DNA of 64,000 nucleotides from Morchella semilibera (Eukaryota > Ascomycota > Pezizomycetes > Pezizales > Morchellaceae). The stretch covers positions 1,300,111 through 1,364,110 of the forward strand of contig WBVU01000010.1 in NCBI GenBank assembly GCA_009192285.1. Direction: 5' to 3'. Of this stretch, positions 12,370-22,486 are shown in pieces. The notes beneath the pieces were generated by a model. It saw only the letters and a list, made by a program, of their open reading frames with translations, had not been told where the DNA came from and made no database searches. The number at the start of each line of letters is the position of its first letter. Positions within the stretch are counted from its first letter, which is position 1. Made by a program: the position numbers and the translations under genes.

Positions 12370-13005
12370 TGTGACGGAGTAACCCGACGTAAAGAAGAAG
12401 ATGACAATGATGACGCAGAGGGACTCGAGGAGCACAGTGTACTCGACGAGGAGGCCGATGAAGACAGGGACAACGCCAGGCAGGCACAAGCACAGGCACC
12501 GGCGAAGGACAAAGGCAAGAGCAGGGCACAAGAGACAGAGCAGGGAGAGGTGGACCGTTAAGGGACCTTACAAACGAGAAGCGATGAGGGATACTATGAG
12601 TTTCCTCTTGTCAGAGGATGAGTCTTTGGTAGAGAGGTTATGGCTTTAGAAATGAGTAGATTCCTATGTACGAGATTAACGGGAAAGGACGGAGACAGGA
12701 GAGAAAAGAAAGAAAGAACTATAGAAAAACATCTATCTCGGGCTATTTAACACACCTCCTCCACTAGTTCAATATGACACACCTCCGCTCATAGAACCTC
12801 ATGGACTATTACGCACACCACTTGTAATCCCCCACAGTCTCGCGCTATTGCTACATTACCCAAATCATCACGCCATCGAACTCCCAGAATCTAAATGACG
12901 ACACGCCTCCACCTCGCACTCCCCGCTCTCGCGTACATTTCCCTAACAAACCACAACTGTACATGCCTACCGAATGTCGGGGCAAATGCCAAGAACCGCG
13001 GGACA
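12370..13005 (-). repeat. 3' LTR of the chromovirus
   Basis: A 636-bp LTR starting TGTGACGGAGTAACCCGACG and ending in GGGACA on the plus strand. It matches the two right-hand LTRs along its whole length but shows many scattered small differences, far more than those two show between themselves. Confidence 0.9.
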
Positions 13006-13026
13006 GATCAGGTCCCCTCCAAGGGC

Positions 13027-16000
13027 CTAGCTCCTGATAGGCCGAGGTTTCGAAGGATATTGGTTGTGGAATGCTTTCCTAATATCAGGACTATGCTCCA
13101 AATCACCCGAAGGTTGCCAGGATGATTCTTCATATCCAACATATCTAACTAAGTACTCCACCCTTCGCCCTCTCTTCCGCGAATCCAATATCTCCGCTAC
13201 TTCCCATTCAGTCTCTCCTTCAACTTCCACCGGTGGGGTGGTTTCAACAAGTGTTTGTCCGGAGAACAGGTCTCCAACTGTCGCGATAATAATGAAACAT
13301 GAAAATGGATGTATTTTTTCATAGAGGCAGGTAACTCCACATCGTAGGCATAAGGGCTACAATTCCTGTTTACCGGGTAGAGGACCATTTGGTTTCAAAG
13401 TCAGTTTTTTTCGAGGGTCGTTTTGTCTCAATAGTTTTCGAAGTCGAGAGCCAGACAAAATTCGCAACCGTTCATATCGAAAGTGCCGGAGTCCGGTGTA
13501 AGTTGGGCCATCCTCCTCCTGGTATCTTCTGCGCTCTGAACATTTCAGCTTTTTTCAGGAAATCAAAACAAACCTTGTTTGGAAAAAAACCAATCCTCCC
13601 CCTGGGGGTTTTTGCACCCATAGCCTGGGTCCTCGTTTACCGGGTCTGTTCCGTGGCTGGTAAAGGTCCGGAATGTCATCTTCGGGTGTCTCCCATAGTT
13701 AGCTGAAAGGGGGACATCGTTAGTAAGTTTCGGAGATGTGATTAATTGGTAGCAAATTCAGCCAGAGGTAAAATCACCAGTTATCCTGTTTTGATATGAT
13801 CACTAACTTCGGAGGTACTGTTCCATAATGCATTGGTCTCTTTCTGTTTGTCCATCGTCTGAGATGAAATGCTAGTTGGAATAAGAGGGGCTTTTCAGCC
13901 GTTCACAGAACTTTCAACAAAATTCAGGCAGTAAACCTGTGTCCCTCGAGTAAAAGAGAAGAACAATAGTCTCTGGTAGCCCATGTAACTTTCCAATAAC
14001 TGTTCCAGGTTAGACGAGACAGATCCCTGGCGTTAACATTCTCCGTCGTAGGAATCAAATGCTTCATCTTTGTCAATCGATCCACCACTACGAGAATGGC
14101 ATTAAATCCATGACTCTCCGGAAGCCCCGTTACAAAATCCATCGTGACATCCGTCCAGGGTCCTTTGGGCACCGATAGAGGGCGCAGAACTCCTTGTAGG
14201 GGATTATGGTTCGTCTTGCTTCGCCGACAGGTATGGCAATTCTGGACATAGCGGTCTGTATATTTCCGCATGGTCGGCCAATAATATTCCCGACTGAGAA
14301 GTTCCAAAGTCTTTGATCGTCCAGGATGTCCAGCAGAGGGTTTATCATGATACTCCCGTAGCAGGTAGAGCTTAAATTCATCAAAATCAGGGACATAAAG
14401 AGTATTCCGGTAAAGCAATAGCCCCTCCTCGCTCTCCTTGCACTCAGCCAACGAGATCTCTTTCGATTGTTGAACGCCATTTCGGAGCATGGATAGAATT
14501 TGTTTGGAAAGCTATCACTCTGGTAAGCTTTGTTAAACAAATCAAGTACGGGATACGATCCTTCAGCGGGTTCATTTGACAAAGAGCCCGCTAACAAACT
14601 TATCTTTGCATCTAACATCAGCAAACTCAACTTGTGACTGGAGTCTCCCAACAGTCTCCCAGGTCTCCTGAGAGTCTCCTGAGACCCCTGGATATTTTTC
14701 TGAGTCTCCTGAGGCTCAGGAGACATCAGGAGACAAATGAAGTCTTGCTGATGAAATTCTCCCTCTTTAAAACCACTCGACTTTGTTGTTCCAATCTCTC
14801 ATCCCCTTCCTTTGGTAAATCCTTAGGCCTCCTGGTCAGAATATCAACCTTCCTTCCCTGCTTCCCGGGCCTATATTGAATAATGAAATTAAACCGAGAC
14901 AAAAACTCCGCCCAACGAGTTTGACGTCTATTCAGCAATTTAGTCGACATAAAGTACTCAAGATTGCGATGATCTGTAAGTACTTTGACTTGAAATTGAG
15001 CTGTCTCCAAATGAGGTCTCCATTCCTCGAAACAACGAATAATGGCTAACAACTCCTTATCATAAATTTCGTAATTGCATTCGGCTGGCGAGTGTGTCTT
15101 GGGAGAAAAAAGCGACCGGGTGCAGAACTCCTTCATCATCTCGTTGTGATAATATCCCTGCCGACACATAATCTGACGCATCGGTTTCCACAATAAATTC
15201 TTTCTCGGGATCAGGGTGCATCAATATGGGAGCGGTGGTAAAAGCAGTTTTGAGTTTCTGAAAGGCTTGTTCAACTTTTTGGGTCCACTCAAATCGTACA
15301 TGCTTTTTTGTCAGAGTGGTCAATGGCCGAGCCACTCGGGAATAAGCATAGATAAAACGTCGATAAAAATTGGCAAACCCAAGAAATTCCTGAACCTCCT
15401 TCACTGTCTTGGGCGCTTCCCAGTCCACAATTGTCTGTACCTTAGCAGGATCCATCTTCATTCCTCCAGGGGTCAAGATCATGCCCAAATATTTTGTCTC
15501 TTGTACGCTGAATTCGCATTTCTCTGGTTTTAAATGGACCTCATTAGCTTCAAGGCTTCCAGTACTTGTTGCACATCCTGTTGGTGTTGTTCCAAGGTTT
15601 CCGAATAAATAAGAATATCGTCCAGATAAGCAGTAGCGCAACGATCCAGAAAGGGGCGAAGAATATCGTTAATCCAACGTTGAAAGGTAGCAGGAGCATT
15701 AGTTAGACCAAAAGGCATCACCAAATATTCCCAATGTCCATAGCGTGTTCGAAAAGCCGTTTTCCACTCGTCCCCTTCTTTAATCCTAATCTGATTATAT
15801 CCCCATCGTAGGTCCAGCTTGGTAAAATAATTAGCACGAGCTAAATTGGCCATCGTCTCTGGGGTAAGAGGAAGAGGGTATCGATCCTTGACCGTAATAG
15901 CATTTAGCTTTCGATAATCAACACACAAGCGTAAGGAACCATCAGCCTTTTTGACAAATAGCACCGGGGCGCCGGCTGGAGAATTACTCGATCTAAGAAA

Positions 16001-16815
16001 TCCTTTCTGCAAATTATCGGCCAAATAGTCCCTCAACGCCTTCAACTCTTCCCGTGACATGCTATACATGGGACCAAAGGGTGGTACTGTTCCTTCCTGA
16101 AGTTTGATCTCATGGTCATAGGGACGATGTGGTGGTAGTCTAGAAGCATTGGTCTCATCGAACAGCTGTCGGAACCGCTGATAATCAATTGGAATCATTC
16201 CATCAGGGTTGGCAGGCATCTCCAACACTTTGTTGATAGCATAGAGGGTAGTCGAATAAATTTGTACAGTAGGGTCTTGCGAAAGTTTCTTAAACGATCG
16301 AGGAGTAATTGCCGAAATATTTGTAACAGCCTTTCGGGTGGTGAAGTTGAAATTCCTCGAGCAACAATAGGTTTGTGGTTGGCTATGCAATGTTCAAGAC
16401 ACACTGATGACTGGAAGCGAATCTCATTCCTTCCACTATCAATCAAAACTCCATGCTTCCTCAGCCAAGGGATTCCCATCACAATCGGGTAATGTCCCAA
16501 CTTTGTAACAAAGAAAGGACACTCCTCCACATGTCCATTAATTTCCAATTCCAACGTCACCTTCCTGGTCACTTTCCCAGACTCGATAGGCCTTCCATCA
16601 ATCACATCAATCTCCCTCTCAGTCCGTAAATTTTTCATCTTTAATTCATGGCGGCGCACAAAGTCTTCATCAATAAATGCATATCCCGACGCTCCAGTAT
16701 CAATCAAGGCATAAGTGGGTACAATAGATTTTTTATTTTGTGAAATGGAACACACTACAATCAGTTGATTCCCATCCATCTCCCCTTCTGATACTGAAAA
16801 CGTTGAAATAGACAC
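13027..16815 (-). pseudogene. pol: Chromovirus pol region (fossil)
   Basis: Recognisable blocks in order on the minus strand: aspartic protease (ALIDTGASGYAFIDEDF, about 16700), reverse transcriptase ([19 protein letters not shown]; the catalytic [10 protein letters not shown] box near 15610), RNase H ([17 protein letters not shown]), the integrase zinc-binding region (HPGRSKTLELLSREYYWPTM; CHTCRRSK, about 14220-14330), the start of the integrase core (WTDVTMDFVTGLP) and a chromodomain at the end (YLVRYVGYEESSWQPSGDL, 13027-13230). The order RT-RNase H-integrase-chromodomain is diagnostic for chromoviruses. The reading frame is broken in roughly half a dozen or more places, and the stretch 13400-13900 is the least recognisable. 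It is treated as a fossil. Confidence 0.9.
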
Positions 16816-16853
16816 CTGAGAGAAAACCTTTGGAGGTCCCTGGGCTATGCCGC

Positions 16854-18095
16854 TTAGGCCAGGGACGAATCTTTTAACTCCTCCTCATCCGACAATACCT
16901 CCTCTTCCTTTTCCTTCTTTTCCTTTCTTGCTTCCAACAGCGCTCCCCTCATCCTAGGTGCTGCCCTTCCCGAGGGCGAAAGCTTACAGTCTCTAACCAA
17001 ATGTCCAACCCCCCCGCAGTAATAGCAACGATTCTCCACACGACGTGCCTCCCTTTCTCTGGGATCCGGGCGACGGTAACTATTAGACAAATCCATAGGA
17101 ACAGCTCCCCCAGGAGTATAGGAAGGGTGGGCCGCTGGCGCAGCATTCTTCGGTGGTGGTTGGGGTGGTCCTCGTACGACTGGGGATGTTGCTGGTGCAA
17201 CGGGGGGACGAGGAGCAAAGGGACGCGGAGCAGGAGCACTTGGAATCTGAAAACGAAATCTCCCCATCCTGGCCTGTAGCGCCCGTTGCTTATTATCAAG
17301 ACGTTGAAGAAGCAGCCCGCAGTCCTTAATTGTAGCTGGTGTTTCATTCTGAATCATCAGGGCCATTAGGTCCTGGTTAAGTCCTTCCAACAAACATTCA
17401 ATCTTAGCCGCTTCGTTGAACTCAGAGTCGGCAGCATATCGCTGAAACTCTGCAAAGTACTCAGAAAAGGTGCGTTGGCGCTGCCTGATCTCCCTCAGAT
17501 TTCGAGCAGCAGTGGCGGCGCGGTCTGGATCCCCAAAAGCATTATCCAAAATTTCAAAAAACTCCGCCATGGAATCGAGAGCGATTCCTTCATCTGTAAT
17601 ATAAACTAAAAATTGATCCGCCGCCGGTCCTTCCAATCGAGAAATAGAATACGCAAGTTGTTGAGCCGCGGTAGGGAAGCGATCCAAATTAGCCGTAAGC
17701 TTAATCTGAAGTTGTCTCTGGAAAGTCCTGAGAGTCTTGCGATCGCCCCGGTATTTCTCCGGGTCGGGTAGCTTCTCGGATTTGGATGGCTTGGTTAAGT
17801 CGTCGTGGAGCTCCTCTAAACCTCCTTTGACTCCTTCTTGCAGCTTCTTGATCTTAGCCCGTAGTCCCTGGATTTCTTTGCGGAACTCGGCCCGGCCTTG
17901 TTCGGTTTCGGAGTAATGGGTGGTGATGTCGACCGCATATTGCTGGACCCCTCCGTGCGCTCTTTGGAGGAGGGCATACGCTTGCTTCGCTTCTTCCGTT
18001 GCGGCGGGGTCCACTTCAGGGTGAGCGACAAAGAACCCTTCGAGATCCGTATGGAGCTTTTGATAATCAAATGCATTGGTAGCAGGGGCGGTCAT
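16854..18095 (-). CDS. gag: Chromovirus gag (open frame within a fossil element)
   Basis: A 413-residue open frame starting MTAPATNAFDYQKLHTDLEG. It has a retrotransposon gag core (LQIKLTANLDRFPTAAQQLA; TFSEYFAEFQRYAADSEF), a Pro-rich linker and one CCHC zinc knuckle (CYYCGGVGHLVRDC), and ends in an acidic tail. It lies just downstream of the 5' LTR and in a different frame from pol. It is part of an element whose pol is broken. Confidence 0.9.
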   Translation of the reverse strand: MTAPATNAFDYQKLHTDLEGFFVAHPEVDPAATEEAKQAYALLQRAHGGVQQYAVDITTHYSETEQGRAEFRKEIQGLRAKIKKLQEGVKGGLEELHDDLTKPSKSEKLPDPEKYRGDRKTLRTFQRQLQIKLTANLDRFPTAAQQLAYSISRLEGPAADQFLVYITDEGIALDSMAEFFEILDNAFGDPDRAATAARNLREIRQRQRTFSEYFAEFQRYAADSEFNEAAKIECLLEGLNQDLMALMIQNETPATIKDCGLLLQRLDNKQRALQARMGRFRFQIPSAPAPRPFAPRPPVAPATSPVVRGPPQPPPKNAAPAAHPSYTPGGAVPMDLSNSYRRPDPREREARRVENRCYYCGGVGHLVRDCKLSPSGRAAPRMRGALLEARKEKKEKEEEVLSDEEELKDSSLA

Positions 18096-18144
18096 GGTAA
18101 ACTGTGGTGCGAGGAACTCGGACTGTGCTAGTCGAGTGAGGATG

Positions 18145-18154
18145 GTCTCGTCTT
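18145..18154 (-). other. Candidate self-priming primer-binding site
   Basis: Just inside the 5' LTR the minus strand reads CTAAGACGAGACC. No tRNA 3'-end complement (TGG...) is evident. The ten bases AAGACGAGAC also occur on the plus strand inside the same LTR (18471-18480), so an element transcript would contain two complementary 10-mers. Fungal Tf1/sushi-type chromoviruses are known to prime reverse transcription with the folded 5' end of their own RNA, and this arrangement fits. The assignment is an inference. Confidence 0.5.
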
Positions 18155-18156
18155 AG

Positions 18157-18790
18157 TGTGACGGAGTAACCCGACGCGAAGAAGAAGATGACAATGATGA
18201 CGCAGAGGGACTCGAGGAGCACAGTGTACTCGACGAGGAGGCCGATGAAGACAGGGACAACGCCAGGCAGGCACAAGCACAGGCACCGGCGAAGACAAAG
18301 GCAAGAGCAAGGGCACAAGAGCACAGAGCAGGGAGAGTGAGGACCGAAGGGACCTCAACGAGAACGATGAGGGATACTATGAGTTTCCTCTTGTCAGAGG
18401 ATCGAGTCTTTGGTACGAGAGGCTATGGCTTTAGAAATAGGAGTAGATTCCTATGTACCGAGATAACAGGAAGACGAGACAGAGAGAAAAGAAAGAAAGA
18501 ACTAAGAAAAACATCTATCTCGGCTATTTAACACACCTCCTCCACTAGTCCAATATGACTCACACCTCCGCTCATAGAACCTCATGGAAACCTATTACGA
18601 CCACACCCCGTAATCCTCCCCACCATCTCCGCTATTCTACATTACCAATCCATCACGCCATCGAACCTCCCAGAATCTAATGACGACAGCCTCCACCTCG
18701 CACTCCCCGCTCTCGCTTAACATTTCCCTAACAACCACAACTGTACATCGCCTACCGAACTGTCGGGGCAAATGCCAAGACGCCGGGACA
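18157..18790 (-). repeat. 5' LTR of the chromovirus
   Basis: A 634-bp LTR directly upstream (on the minus strand) of gag. It begins TGTGACGGAGTAACCCGACG and ends GCCGGGACA on the plus strand. It is nearly identical to the neighbouring copy at 18791-19405. Confidence 0.92.
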
Positions 18791-19405
18791 GCAAAGAAGA
18801 AGATGACAATGATGACGCAGAGGGACTCGAGGAGCACAGTGTACTCGACGAGGGGGCCGATGAAGACAGGGACAACGCCAGGCAGGCACAAGCACAGGCA
18901 CCGGCGAAGACAAAGGCAAGAGCAAGGGCACAAGAGCACAGAGCAGGGAGAGTGAGGACCGAAGGGACCTCAACGAGAACGATGAGGGATACTATGAGTT
19001 TCCTCTTGTCAGAGGATCGAGTCTTTGGTACGAGAGGCTATGGCTTTAGAAATAGGAGTAGATTCCTATGTACCGAGATAACAGGAAGACGAGACAGAGA
19101 GAAAAGAAAGAAAGAACTAAGAAAAACATCTATCTCGGCTATTTAACACACCTCCTCCACTAGTCCAATATGACTCACACCTCCGCTCATAGAACCTCAT
19201 GGAAACCTATTACGACCACACCCCGTAATCCTCCCCACCATCTCCGCTATTCTACATTACCAATCCATCACGCCATCGAACCTCCCAGAATCTAATGACG
19301 ACAGCCTCCACCTCGCACTCCCCGCTCTCGCTTAACATTTCCCTAACAACCACAACTGTACATCGCCTACCGAACTGTCGGGGCAAATGCCAAGATGCCG
19401 GGACA
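18791..19405 (-). repeat. Extra tandem LTR copy
   Basis: A second LTR abuts the 5' LTR with no spacer. It lacks only about the first 20 bp of the LTR edge at the junction and otherwise runs to the outer GGGACA end next to the CCAG duplication. It differs from 18157-18790 at only a couple of positions by eye. Tandem LTRs can come from unequal recombination between copies, from integration next to an LTR, or from assembly collapse or expansion. Confidence 0.88.
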
Positions 19406-20564
19406 CCAGTCAAGGGAGGGCATATTGTACCAATCTCGCTGTTTTTGGGTACTTTTGGCTTTGTGAGCCGGTGCACCATCCTCCATTATCCAAAGCCGGC
19501 TTCCTAAATCCAAGCAACTGTGGAACCAAAAAGGGTGCAGTGCAGGTTGCAGGATGCGGTTGATATAGGTTTCTGCATTAATAGTGCCCCAATTTGGCCG
19601 GTCCCAGAATACTAGCCTGTATGAAATTACTTGATTAGATTTTATAAAAAAAAAAAAAAAAATTCCGGAATACTAACTCAGACTTGGTGCCTCCTACAAT
19701 CGCTCCGCATATCATTATTGAATTCGACTTTTTAAACTTTGGGACGATGCAATCCTCCTTAAAAACCTCTTCTTTGCCTGTTAAATTAATCAGTAATTTA
19801 TTTAGTTATTTAAAATATTATATTGAATTACCTGTCTTGCGTGTGATGTAGATCTTTCCGGCTGAACCACTCAACCAAATATAGCACTCATCAGTCCAAA
19901 TTGTCTTTCTCCAGTCGGTAATGGTCCAGTTTTGATGATTGCGGGCAAATTCAAGCCGTCTCATTTTATGTGCAGTCGTCAGGTACACCTTCTTTCGTGC
20001 TACACGGCGGACATAGCCCTCTTTGAGAAATGCACGCCTAATCGTCTCTGGGCTAGCGTTCACCCCTTCTTCAGAAGCGATTTGGAATAGGGGCTTGCGG
20101 CGATTCTCGGAATTGAGGGTAGCTCTCTGAACTAAAGCTTGACGAGTAGGTGTATCAATTTTGCAAGGTCTTCCCTTCTTTTTCTTAGGAGTTGCTGATC
20201 CCCGACAGATAGCAAAGACTGTACTAACACTTAGGCCTTGGTTGCTAGCGATTTTTTGAAAGGTCCAATGAGCGCTAAATCGGAGTGCATGGATATATCA
20301 TCGTTGCTTGTAAGAAACTTCATGAATTTTGCGAGCCATTGATAGAGGAATAGTAATTTGCTTTACGGATTTTTTTACACAGCTGAGGCGTGTTTTTATC
20401 TCTTATTTCTTCTACTCGTCCCCGTTTGCACTCGTTCCCGTTGGCATTCATTCCCGTTTGCATTATACTATTTGATATCAGATCCCTGCAAACCCTGGTC
20501 CAAAACCCCTGTCAAGATTTTGGATCAGCGCACGCATTTTCTGGTTCTTTTGCTGGTAAGCGTG

Positions 20565-21353
20565 TACATGTAGTTACCATAAGGTGTAACAAAATACATG
20601 TATTTGAGTAGAGAACCCTGTTGCTAGGTATGGGGTTTCACCACTCAACTACAGTGCCTCAAAGTGTTTGTGATTCATATAAGATGGTCAGTGCTCGGTG
20701 TGGCTTGCAGAGTTGAATCAAAGACTCAAATGTATCTATGATAGAATTATAGAAACTTGATAACAGAGAATAAGAGCCCGTTTAGCAACCAGACAAAACG
20801 GTTGAAACGGGGTTAGCAAGGGTAGAAACCCCGTCTCGGCCTGCTGCCAAACGGGCCCTAAAAACACCATGAACATCTAATACTGATTTTGGCCACCATT
20901 AAGTACTGACTTGAGCCGAACATGTCATGACGTTACCGGACCCGACCACTATTGTATGTACAAAAGAGGTAGCTAAGCCAACCGTCCGCTGCAACAAAAA
21001 GGAAAAGATCGACACAAAAAATATCAGCACCATACTCTGTTTACAGCTGTGCTCTTGCGGTTGCACATAGGATACCGTACCGGAGGCCTCTGTGGGCGGC
21101 GTTGGAAAGCATCATACCTACTATCTATGGCTAGCAGATGCTTATGTCCCTTTCTCAGCTTGGCCCAAACCCTACTAATGCAGAACAACACATTTGAATG
21201 GATACATTAATTATATACGTATATGTAATCGTATAGCATAAGGCATGTGTATTTTATTTGTCTACCAGCCTGGCGGCGACCCCAAACTTGCCATGACCTC
21301 CATTTCATCTTCAAAATCATCTCCCAGTGATTTGTTTGCCGCGTGAGCGGTAC
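20565..21353. other. Intergenic stretch between the Tc1 element and csm3
   Basis: No gene is seen. It holds two TACATGTA octamers (about 20566 and 20585) and the small MITE at 20774-20860. A transfer RNA was looked for and not found. Confidence 0.55.
20774..20860. mobile_element. Small GGGCCCGTTTGGCAACC-type MITE, copy 1
   Basis: An inverted-repeat element of about 87 bp. The left end GAGCCCGTTTAGCAACCAGA and the right end CTGCCAAACGGGCCC are complementary, and an inner hairpin is formed by ACGGGG and CCCCGT. The left end plus CAGACAAAA matches the element at 39429-39525, so the two are copies of one family. Confidence 0.65.
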
Positions 21354-22284
21354 TCAGCGATTCATTGATTTTACCTTTTCTGGTCCTCCCGAAACCCCTC
21401 TCGAAACCCCTCCCGAAGCCTCTGCAGAGGCTGCGGCACCTTCGGTACTCATCAAGGCATCTAACTCTTCATCATCTGGGCCGGCGCCAAAATCACCATC
21501 ACTGCTGTCGTCTGCCCTCCTGGCAAGAACAAGGCGCCAGATGGGCTTGCATGGGCCTGCACATCGGAAAGGTCTTGAGCCGCTATCCCTGTTACTCGCG
21601 GTTGAGGGAAGCTATAGAGGTCACTGTCGTCTTGATTACCCTGGCCGTTATCCCGTGGTTCGTTCTCAGTGATTTCGCCCCCGTCTTCTACCCCCTCCCG
21701 AAGAAATCTTTCCTTTTGTTTATTTTCTTCGATCCAACTTAGTCGCTGGGCTCTCATATTTCGTGAATGCCCTAATTTCTCGATAATTTTGAGAGTGTCA
21801 CGGAACTTTGCTTTTTTGTAGAGGTCATCTGCCCAAAACTGGTAATATGAGAGAAGTCTGGCGGTATCACGGTACTGGAGCTTAGAGTTAGAAGAGGCGT
21901 TTATAGAGGATTTGTAATATGAAATACCTCATGACCTTTACCCTTGAATTTGAGTTTTTTTGGAGCATCTTGCCTCAATTTTGGTATTCCGAGGCTTGAC
22001 ATAAGCCTTGAACTGGTTAGCAAACTTTTATAAAAAAGGAAAAAAAAGAAAAAGAAGTGGTTTTTAGGATATATATACCTTTCCTCGTCTAATTTTACCG
22101 CAACTCTCCTTCTCCTAATCTTGACCTCCTCATCAATGCCCAATGTGTCTTTTGTTTCTGCAGGAGGAGTGGGCGCCTTAGTTGATATATCAATATCAGG
22201 AATCTCGGCATTATAGTCAAAGAGATCATCTTCCATGTAATCATCGCCAAAGTCTGCTGATGTATTCGAGTCTACTGTAGGCAT
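21354..22284 (-). CDS. csm3: Csm3/Swi3 replication fork protection factor
   Basis: A subunit of the Tof1-Csm3 (Swi1-Swi3, Timeless-Tipin) complex, which stabilises stalled replication forks and relays checkpoint signals to Mec1/ATR in the nucleus. The start at 22284 gives MPTVDSNTSADFGDDYMEDD and an acidic N-terminus. The Swi3 domain is clear: KIRRRRVAVKLDEERLMSSL, GIPKLRQDAPKKLKFKGKGH, then LQYRDTARLLSYYQFWADDL and RDTLKIIEKLGHSRNMRAQR. Introns lie at about 22015-22083 and 21890-21926, and a third is inferred near 21500-21600. The third is needed because the typical acidic C-terminal segment GPDDEELDALM lies in another frame (about 21440-21480). The C-terminus ends at TGA 21354-21356. It is divergent from the complex I gene, with a 202-bp shared promoter. 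Confidence 0.9.
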
Positions 22285-22486
22285 GTTGTTGTTGATACTC
22301 AGTGTGGCAAATGACGCGTGGAAAAGGAAAGACGCGTCTCTAGAGTAGCATGTTAATTGGACTGGACATAACACGTGACGCAGGTAACCCAAGGCACGCT
22401 ATCCCTGATGGGGTTGCGGGGGTTTCAACGTCAACTGATAATTACAGGTAAACCCGCTTTAAAACACCTCAACATCTCTACTCCTA
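22285..22486. promoter_or_regulatory. Shared divergent promoter with two ACGCGT boxes
   Basis: A 202-bp region between the start codons of csm3 (-) and the complex I subunit (+). Two ACGCGT hexamers (22314-22319 and 22332-22337) lie 30 and 48 bp upstream of the csm3 ATG, 12 bp apart. ACGCGT is the MluI cell-cycle box bound by MBF (Mbp1/Swi6-type factors) at G1/S in yeasts, which suits a replication-fork gene. A CACGTGAC E-box-like site lies at about 22373. Use of these sites here is inferred. Confidence 0.6.

Larger units (their letters stand above)
12370..19405 (-). mobile_element. Ty3/Gypsy chromovirus fossil, LTR-internal-LTR-LTR
   Basis: An old retrotransposon copy, read right to left. 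Its parts are an extra LTR (18791-19405), the 5' LTR (18157-18790), gag (about 16854-18095), a pol region with protease, reverse transcriptase, RNase H and integrase (about 13230-16815), a C-terminal chromodomain (13027-13230) and the 3' LTR (12370-13005). The ends are TG...CA and a 4-bp CCAG duplication flanks the whole. The chromodomain and gag zinc knuckle place it among fungal chromoviruses (MAGGY/Pyret-like). Gag looks whole. Pol is broken, with roughly half a dozen or more breaks concentrated in its downstream half. It sits inside the Tc1 transposase and so is younger than that element. Confidence 0.93.
12141..20339 (-). pseudogene. Tc1-like DD34E transposase, interrupted
   Basis: The start ATG at 20339 gives MARKIHEVSYKQR. 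An in-frame TGA follows at 20298-20300, probably a former CGA changed by C-to-T at a CpG. The frame then continues through a helix-turn-helix region (TFQKIASNQGLSVSTV; GRPCKIDTPT) and the first catalytic Asp in TIWTDECYIWLSG. Two short introns follow (about 19780-19830 and 19625-19690). The second catalytic Asp is in WIMEDGAPAHK (19478-19480). The retroelement lies just before WPANSPDLNPLENIWG, where the Glu at 12333-12335 completes DD34E. The protein ends in GGHTRW at 12141. Apart from the TGA and the insertion no other damage was seen, so the copy was probably active until recently. Confidence 0.9.
11892..20564 (-). mobile_element. Tc1/mariner transposon, split by a retroelement
   Basis: A DNA transposon bounded by long inverted repeats. 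The left end reads CACGCTTACCAGCAAAAGAA, and the right end is its complement. The similarity runs for about 70 bp with a handful of mostly C/T differences. TA flanks both ends (11890-11891 and 20565-20566), which is the canonical target duplication. Taking away the 7-kb insertion at 12370-19405 and its 4-bp duplication leaves about 1.63 kb, the usual Tc1 size. It holds one transposase gene on the minus strand (12141-20339). Confidence 0.92.

Noticed and set aside
12401-12650. Open frames within the LTRs (Ser-, Cys- or charge-rich)
   Set aside because: They are shadows of LTR sequence, repeated in each LTR, without known domains.
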